Positions 6,196-9,140 of a stretch of DNA of 9,140 nt are shown here, piece by piece. Under the pieces are notes generated by a model that made no database searches, had not been told where the DNA came from, and saw only the letters and a program-made list of their open reading frames with translations. The first letter of the stretch is position 1. Every line of letters starts with the position of its first letter. The DNA comes from SZUA-448 sp964602475 (lineage in GTDB: Bacteria; Bacillota; Clostridia; Lachnospirales; Lachnospiraceae): assembly GCA_964602475.1 (NCBI GenBank), contig CAZRRN010000075.1, positions 1 through 9,140 of the forward strand. The letters run 5' to 3'. The position numbers and the translations under genes are program-made.

Positions 6196-8592
6196 ATGAA
6201 ATACGGATATTTTGACGAGACAAAGAAGGAATATGTGATTACCAGACCGGATACTCCGGCACCGTGGGCGAATTACCTCGGTTCACCGGAATATGGTGCA
6301 ATCATTTCAAACAATGCCGGAGGTTACAGCTTTGTAAAGAGCGGAGCACACGGACGGATTCTTCGCTATATTTTTAATCAGGAGGACAAGCCGGGTCGTT
6401 ATGTATATTTACGGGATGAGAAGGATGGTGATTATTGGTCGGCATCCTGGCAGCCGGTCGGTAAACCGCTTGATGTATATAAGAGCGAAGTTCGTCACGG
6501 AACCGCATATACCAAAATCGGTGCGGAATATAAGGGGATTGCTTCGGAGGTTCTGTACTACGTACCTCTGAACCGTGCCTATGAGGTCTGGCGTGTAAAG
6601 GTGACGAATAAGTCAGAAGAAACCCGCAGTCTTTCTTCTTATGGCTATGCAGAATTTACCAATGAATGCAATTACGAGAATGACCTGGTTAATTTGCAGT
6701 ATACATTATTTATTACCAGGACTTATTTTAAGAACGGTAATAAGATTCTGCAGACAATTAACGAGAACTGCTATAAGGATGCAGAAGGCTCGAACCATAA
6801 CGAGCGTTTTTTCGGCATTGCCGGAGCAAAGGTTGCTTCTTATAACGGAGATAAGGCTCACTTCATCGGAGCTTATCACAGCTACAACAATCCGGTCGGT
6901 GTTGAGAACGGAGCCTGTGACAATGTACTGAATTATAATGCGAATGCCTGTGGCGCTCTGCAGACAAAGTTTACTCTTGCACCCGGAGAAACAAAGGAAT
7001 TTGCGTTTATACTCGGGAAGAATAACGACCGTGAGTCCACAGAAATTCTTAACAGCTATCGGGATCTTGGTATCGTTGATAAAGAACTGGCGGAGCTGAC
7101 TGGTTACTGGCATGAGAAGCTCGAACGTTTCCAGATCAATACGCCGAGCGAAGAGCTGAACTGCATGGTCAATACATGGAACGCATATCAGTGCTTTATC
7201 ACCTTTACCTGGTCCAGAGCAGCTTCCTTTATTTACTGCGGACTGAGAAACGGTTACGGTTATCGTGATACGGTTCAGGACATTCAGGGTATTATCCATC
7301 TGGATCCGGAAATGGCAAAGAAGCAGCTGGTGTTCATGCTTTCCGCACAGGTTGACAATGGCGGCGGTCTGCCTCTTGTAAAGTATAACCATAATCCCGG
7401 TCATGAGGATACACCGGATGATGCTTCCTATGTACAGGCAACCGGACATCCGGCATACCGTGCTGATGATGCGCTTTGGCTGTTCCCGACGGTTCTGAAG
7501 TATATAGCAGAAGCAGGAGATCAGGCATTCCTTGATGAAGTGATTCCTTATGCGAACAAAGATGAGGGAACGGTTTATGACCATTTGAAGCGTGCCATTA
7601 CGTTCTCTATGGAACGGCTCGGACCGCATAATATGCCTGCGGGACTTCATGCTGACTGGAATGACTGTCTGCGTCTTGGCAAGAAGGGCGAATCGAGCTT
7701 TGTTGCATTACAGCTATATTATGCAATGGTAGTGCTTCGTGGATTTGCGGAAGACAGAAAAGACACTGCGTATTTGGAGTATCTTGATACAATACAAACC
7801 CAGCTTAAGGATGTAATTGAGAAGACCTGCTGGGAGGGAGACCGGTTCATCCGTGGTTTTAAGGAGACCGGAGAGGTAATCGGTTCCAAGAATGATCCGG
7901 AAGCCAGCATGTGGCTGAATCCGCAGTCGTGGGCAGTGATAAGTCAGTTCGCTGGTGAAGAGGAAGCAAATAAAGCTCTCGAAACAGTATACCGTGAACT
8001 GAACACCAGATATGGTGCGCGTACCATGGCACCCTCTTATAAGGATCATGCGTTTGACGGAGCGCTTGCACTTCTGTTCAACGGTTCCACCAAAGAAAAC
8101 GGTGGGGTGTTCTCACAGCCGCAGGGCTGGATTATTCTGGCGGAAGCACTGATGGGTCACGGAAACCGCGCATTTGAGTATTTTACCGAGACTTCTCCTG
8201 CTGCGATGAATGATCAGGCAGAGATTCGTGTTCTGGAACCATATGCTCACGGACAGTTTACAGAATCCGTGGAGAGCCCGTTTGAAGGAAGATCACATAC
8301 ACACTGGCTGACCGGCACCGCATCCACGGTTATGGTAGGCTGCGTGGAAGGAATTCTCGGAATGCGTCCGGATCTGTATGGTCTGTGTATTGCTCCTGCG
8401 ATTCCGTCCGACTGGAAGGAATTCTCTATGACGAAACAGTTCCGTGGCAGAAAGCTGAATATCACCGTAAAGAATCCGAATGGAGCAGAGGGTGGTTACC
8501 GTGAGTGCTGGCTGAATGGAATACAGCTTCCAAAGAATTACGTCAAAGAATCGGATCTGAAGTCTGAGAACGAGATTCTGCTGGTTATGTAA
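6196..8592 (+). CDS. GH94 disaccharide phosphorylase, cellobiose phosphorylase-like
   Basis: GH94 enzymes split a beta-disaccharide with inorganic phosphate, with inversion, into alpha-glucose-1-phosphate (or the GlcNAc equivalent) and a free sugar in the cytoplasm, saving ATP. The 798 residues match the family's usual ~800. The start chosen is ATG 6196 after AAAGGAG (6185-6191); an in-frame ATG at 6157 lies inside the -10 box. The N-terminus (KYGYFDETKKEYVITRPDTP, then WANYLG and NNAGGYSF) is typical. RDTVQD (357-362), DWND (487-490, containing the general-acid Asp) and WLTGTAS (704-710, phosphate site) are present. Two places differ from the cellobiose phosphorylases I recall: KENGGVFSQPQGW (633-645) has Gln641 where they carry a phosphate-binding His, and the acceptor-site stretch is GGGLPLVKYNHNPGHED rather than HQYQPLT. 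The substrate could therefore be cellobiose, laminaribiose or another beta-glucoside. It is a single-gene unit with its own promoter and terminator and no adjacent transporter. Confidence 0.9.
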   Translation: MKYGYFDETKKEYVITRPDTPAPWANYLGSPEYGAIISNNAGGYSFVKSGAHGRILRYIFNQEDKPGRYVYLRDEKDGDYWSASWQPVGKPLDVYKSEVRHGTAYTKIGAEYKGIASEVLYYVPLNRAYEVWRVKVTNKSEETRSLSSYGYAEFTNECNYENDLVNLQYTLFITRTYFKNGNKILQTINENCYKDAEGSNHNERFFGIAGAKVASYNGDKAHFIGAYHSYNNPVGVENGACDNVLNYNANACGALQTKFTLAPGETKEFAFILGKNNDRESTEILNSYRDLGIVDKELAELTGYWHEKLERFQINTPSEELNCMVNTWNAYQCFITFTWSRAASFIYCGLRNGYGYRDTVQDIQGIIHLDPEMAKKQLVFMLSAQVDNGGGLPLVKYNHNPGHEDTPDDASYVQATGHPAYRADDALWLFPTVLKYIAEAGDQAFLDEVIPYANKDEGTVYDHLKRAITFSMERLGPHNMPAGLHADWNDCLRLGKKGESSFVALQLYYAMVVLRGFAEDRKDTAYLEYLDTIQTQLKDVIEKTCWEGDRFIRGFKETGEVIGSKNDPEASMWLNPQSWAVISQFAGEEEANKALETVYRELNTRYGARTMAPSYKDHAFDGALALLFNGSTKENGGVFSQPQGWIILAEALMGHGNRAFEYFTETSPAAMNDQAEIRVLEPYAHGQFTESVESPFEGRSHTHWLTGTASTVMVGCVEGILGMRPDLYGLCIAPAIPSDWKEFSMTKQFRGRKLNITVKNPNGAEGGYRECWLNGIQLPKNYVKESDLKSENEILLVM

Positions 8593-8640
8593 CTGTCAAC
8601 GATCCGGTAACTATAATTCAGAAAGATGCATTAAATTCTG

Positions 8641-8681
8641 AAGAACGAAAGAGGCTCAGCAAGCTCTTTCGTTCTTTTTTT
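8641..8681 (+). terminator. Rho-independent terminator of the GH94 gene
   Basis: GAACGAAAGAG (8643-8653) pairs perfectly with CTCTTTCGTTC (8664-8674). AA at 8641-8642 can extend the stem into the T tract, and seven T residues follow at 8675-8681. A second, weaker inverted repeat, TTCAGAA (8617-8623) and TTCTGAA (8636-8642), lies just upstream and overlaps its foot. Confidence 0.95.
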
Positions 8682-8731
8682 AGGAGAAGTAGGAAATCTT
8701 TTTAAATTGTGTGAAAAACTCAAAAAAATAT

Positions 8732-8760
8732 TTGACATTTTGCCTTGAAGATGCTACTAT
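8732..8760 (+). promoter_or_regulatory. Sigma-A promoter of tRNA-Leu(AAG)
   Basis: TTGACA (8732-8737), a 17-base spacer and TACTAT (8755-8760) put the start near 8767, about 22 bases before the tRNA. The spacer resembles that of the first tRNA-Leu promoter (TTGACATTTT, then TTGA-GATG). Confidence 0.8.
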
Positions 8761-8788
8761 ACTTAAGCGGCGCAGAAATGTACCGAAT

Positions 8789-8870
8789 GCGGAGTTGCTG
8801 GAATTGGCAGACAGGCATGACTAAGGATCATGTGTCAATAGACGTGAGAGTTCAAGTCTCTTACTCCGCA
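8789..8870 (+). tRNA. tRNA-Leu (anticodon AAG)
   Basis: This is an 82-base class II tRNA. The acceptor stem is GCGGAGT/ACTCCGC (8789-8795, 8863-8869) with discriminator A at 8870. The D stem is CTG/CAG. The anticodon stem CATGA/TCATG (8816-8820, 8828-8832) holds the loop CTAAGGA; with T at position 33, the anticodon is AAG (8823-8825), reading CUU and, if A34 becomes inosine, CUC and CUA. The variable arm folds as GTC/GAC. The T arm GAGAG-TTCAAGT-CTCTT is identical to that of the first tRNA-Leu. CCA is not encoded. A genomic A34 outside tRNA-Arg(ACG) is uncommon in bacteria. Confidence 0.95.
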
Positions 8871-8876
8871 GTATAG

Positions 8877-8909
8877 CCGGAAACCCTTAAAAAGGATTTC
8901 CGGTTTTTT
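8877..8909 (+). terminator. Rho-independent terminator of tRNA-Leu(AAG)
   Basis: CCGGAAA (8877-8883) pairs with TTTCCGG (8897-8903). After one C/A mismatch, CCTT (8885-8888) pairs with AAGG (8892-8895) around an AAA loop. Six T residues follow at 8904-8909. It lies six bases after the tRNA. Confidence 0.92.
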
Positions 8910-8910
8910 A

Positions 8911-9048
8911 TTGCAGTAATAACTAAGAATTACACCTTAAAGAATGCTAAAGAGTTATCAGAGTCTTGCTGGCGAAAATCATCAAAAAGCAGTCGGGATG
9001 CTTTGACAGCTGCCGCGGTGAATTCCTTCTATGCACTTCTTAAGAGAT
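8911..9048. other. Intergenic stretch, possible gene remnant
   Basis: No intact gene is supported. One + frame is open from 8877 to a TAA at 9048-9050 and reads amino-acid-like at its end (RDALTAAAVNSFYALLKR), but it has no usable start. A minus frame across the same DNA ending near 8932 (FTAAAVKASRLLFDDFRQQ) is equally gene-like, so at most one is real. An ATG at 8946 opens only 20 codons without a ribosome binding site. This could be a decayed gene end or chance. Confidence 0.2.
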
Positions 9049-9080
9049 AAAAAAACAATCAGTGGATTACCAATGATTGT
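9049..9080 (-). terminator. Minus-strand terminator-like hairpin
   Basis: ACAATCA (9055-9061) pairs with TGATTGT (9074-9080). Inside it TGG/CCA (9063-9065, 9070-9072) adds three pairs with loop ATTA. Seven A residues at 9049-9055 become a T run on the minus strand, so it would stop leftward transcription. A minus frame entering from the right edge (RLLIRFMVN) ends in TAG at 9111-9109, 29 bases before the hairpin, which would suit a convergent gene mostly outside the window. The stem is AT-rich. Confidence 0.45.
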
Positions 9081-9140
9081 CGGCTGAATTCATTTCATAC
9101 TTCATTATCTAGTTTACCATGAATCGAATTAAAAGTCTAG

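Noticed and set aside
6706..7650. 314-residue open frame on the minus strand within the GH94 gene
   Set aside because: It lies wholly inside a well-supported GH94 coding region, has no recognisable domain, and is a codon-bias shadow.
3328..8870. The region between the two tRNA-Leu genes as an integrated mobile element with att sites
   Set aside because: The shared bases are explained by tRNA paralogy; no integrase, recombinase or transposase is present and no extra tRNA-end duplication was found.

Overview
The window reads as a chromosomal segment of a Gram-positive, anaerobic gut-type Clostridium relative, most likely a Lachnospiraceae member (Roseburia/Eubacterium/Butyrivibrio-like). This rests on moderate GC, strong AAGGAGG-type ribosome binding sites, TTGACA/TATAAT promoters, tRNA genes without an encoded CCA, a GH94 disaccharide phosphorylase, a sigma-28 (SigD)-type promoter and multi-repeat Ig-like secreted proteins. 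The taxon is inferred from gene style, not proven. All confident genes are on the + strand. No CRISPR array, insertion sequence, rRNA or origin is visible.

Layout. (1) 1-1880: the 3' 625 codons of a large protein with a beta-propeller-like body and a C-terminal C39-like papain-fold domain that seems to lack its catalytic residues. (2) 1881-2009: a structured leader with a possible 13-codon upstream ORF whose stop overlaps the next start. (3) 2010-3233: deoB, phosphopentomutase. (4) 3283-3452: a complete tRNA-Leu(CAG) unit with promoter, gene and terminator. (5) 3483-4435: a lysozyme-like/peptidoglycan-binding protein with its own promoter and no signal peptide. (6) 4554-6070: a secreted protein with four Ig-like repeats behind a near-consensus sigma-28 promoter. 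(7) 6131-8681: a GH94 phosphorylase with its own promoter, an inverted repeat over that promoter and a strong terminator. (8) 8732-8909: a second tRNA-Leu unit built like the first, but with anticodon AAG. (9) 8910-9140: no confident gene. A minus-strand terminator-like hairpin suggests a convergent gene beyond the right edge.

How the parts fit. This is a string of mostly single-gene transcription units rather than one operon. DeoB converts (deoxy)ribose-1-phosphate to the 5-phosphate for nucleoside salvage, and the GH94 enzyme would phosphorolyse imported beta-disaccharides to a sugar-1-phosphate plus a free sugar. Both are energy-sparing phosphorolytic routes, but no transporter or partner gene is present. 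Two neighbours (lysin-like and Ig-like) point to the cell envelope, and one of them looks tied to the motility sigma factor.

The points most worth following are the deoB leader (uORF plus alternative pairings that expose or hide the Shine-Dalgarno), the sigma-28 promoter before the Ig-like protein, the A34 anticodon of the second tRNA-Leu, and departures from textbook active-site motifs in the GH94 enzyme and the C39-like domain. I found no clear evidence of an entirely new multi-gene system.
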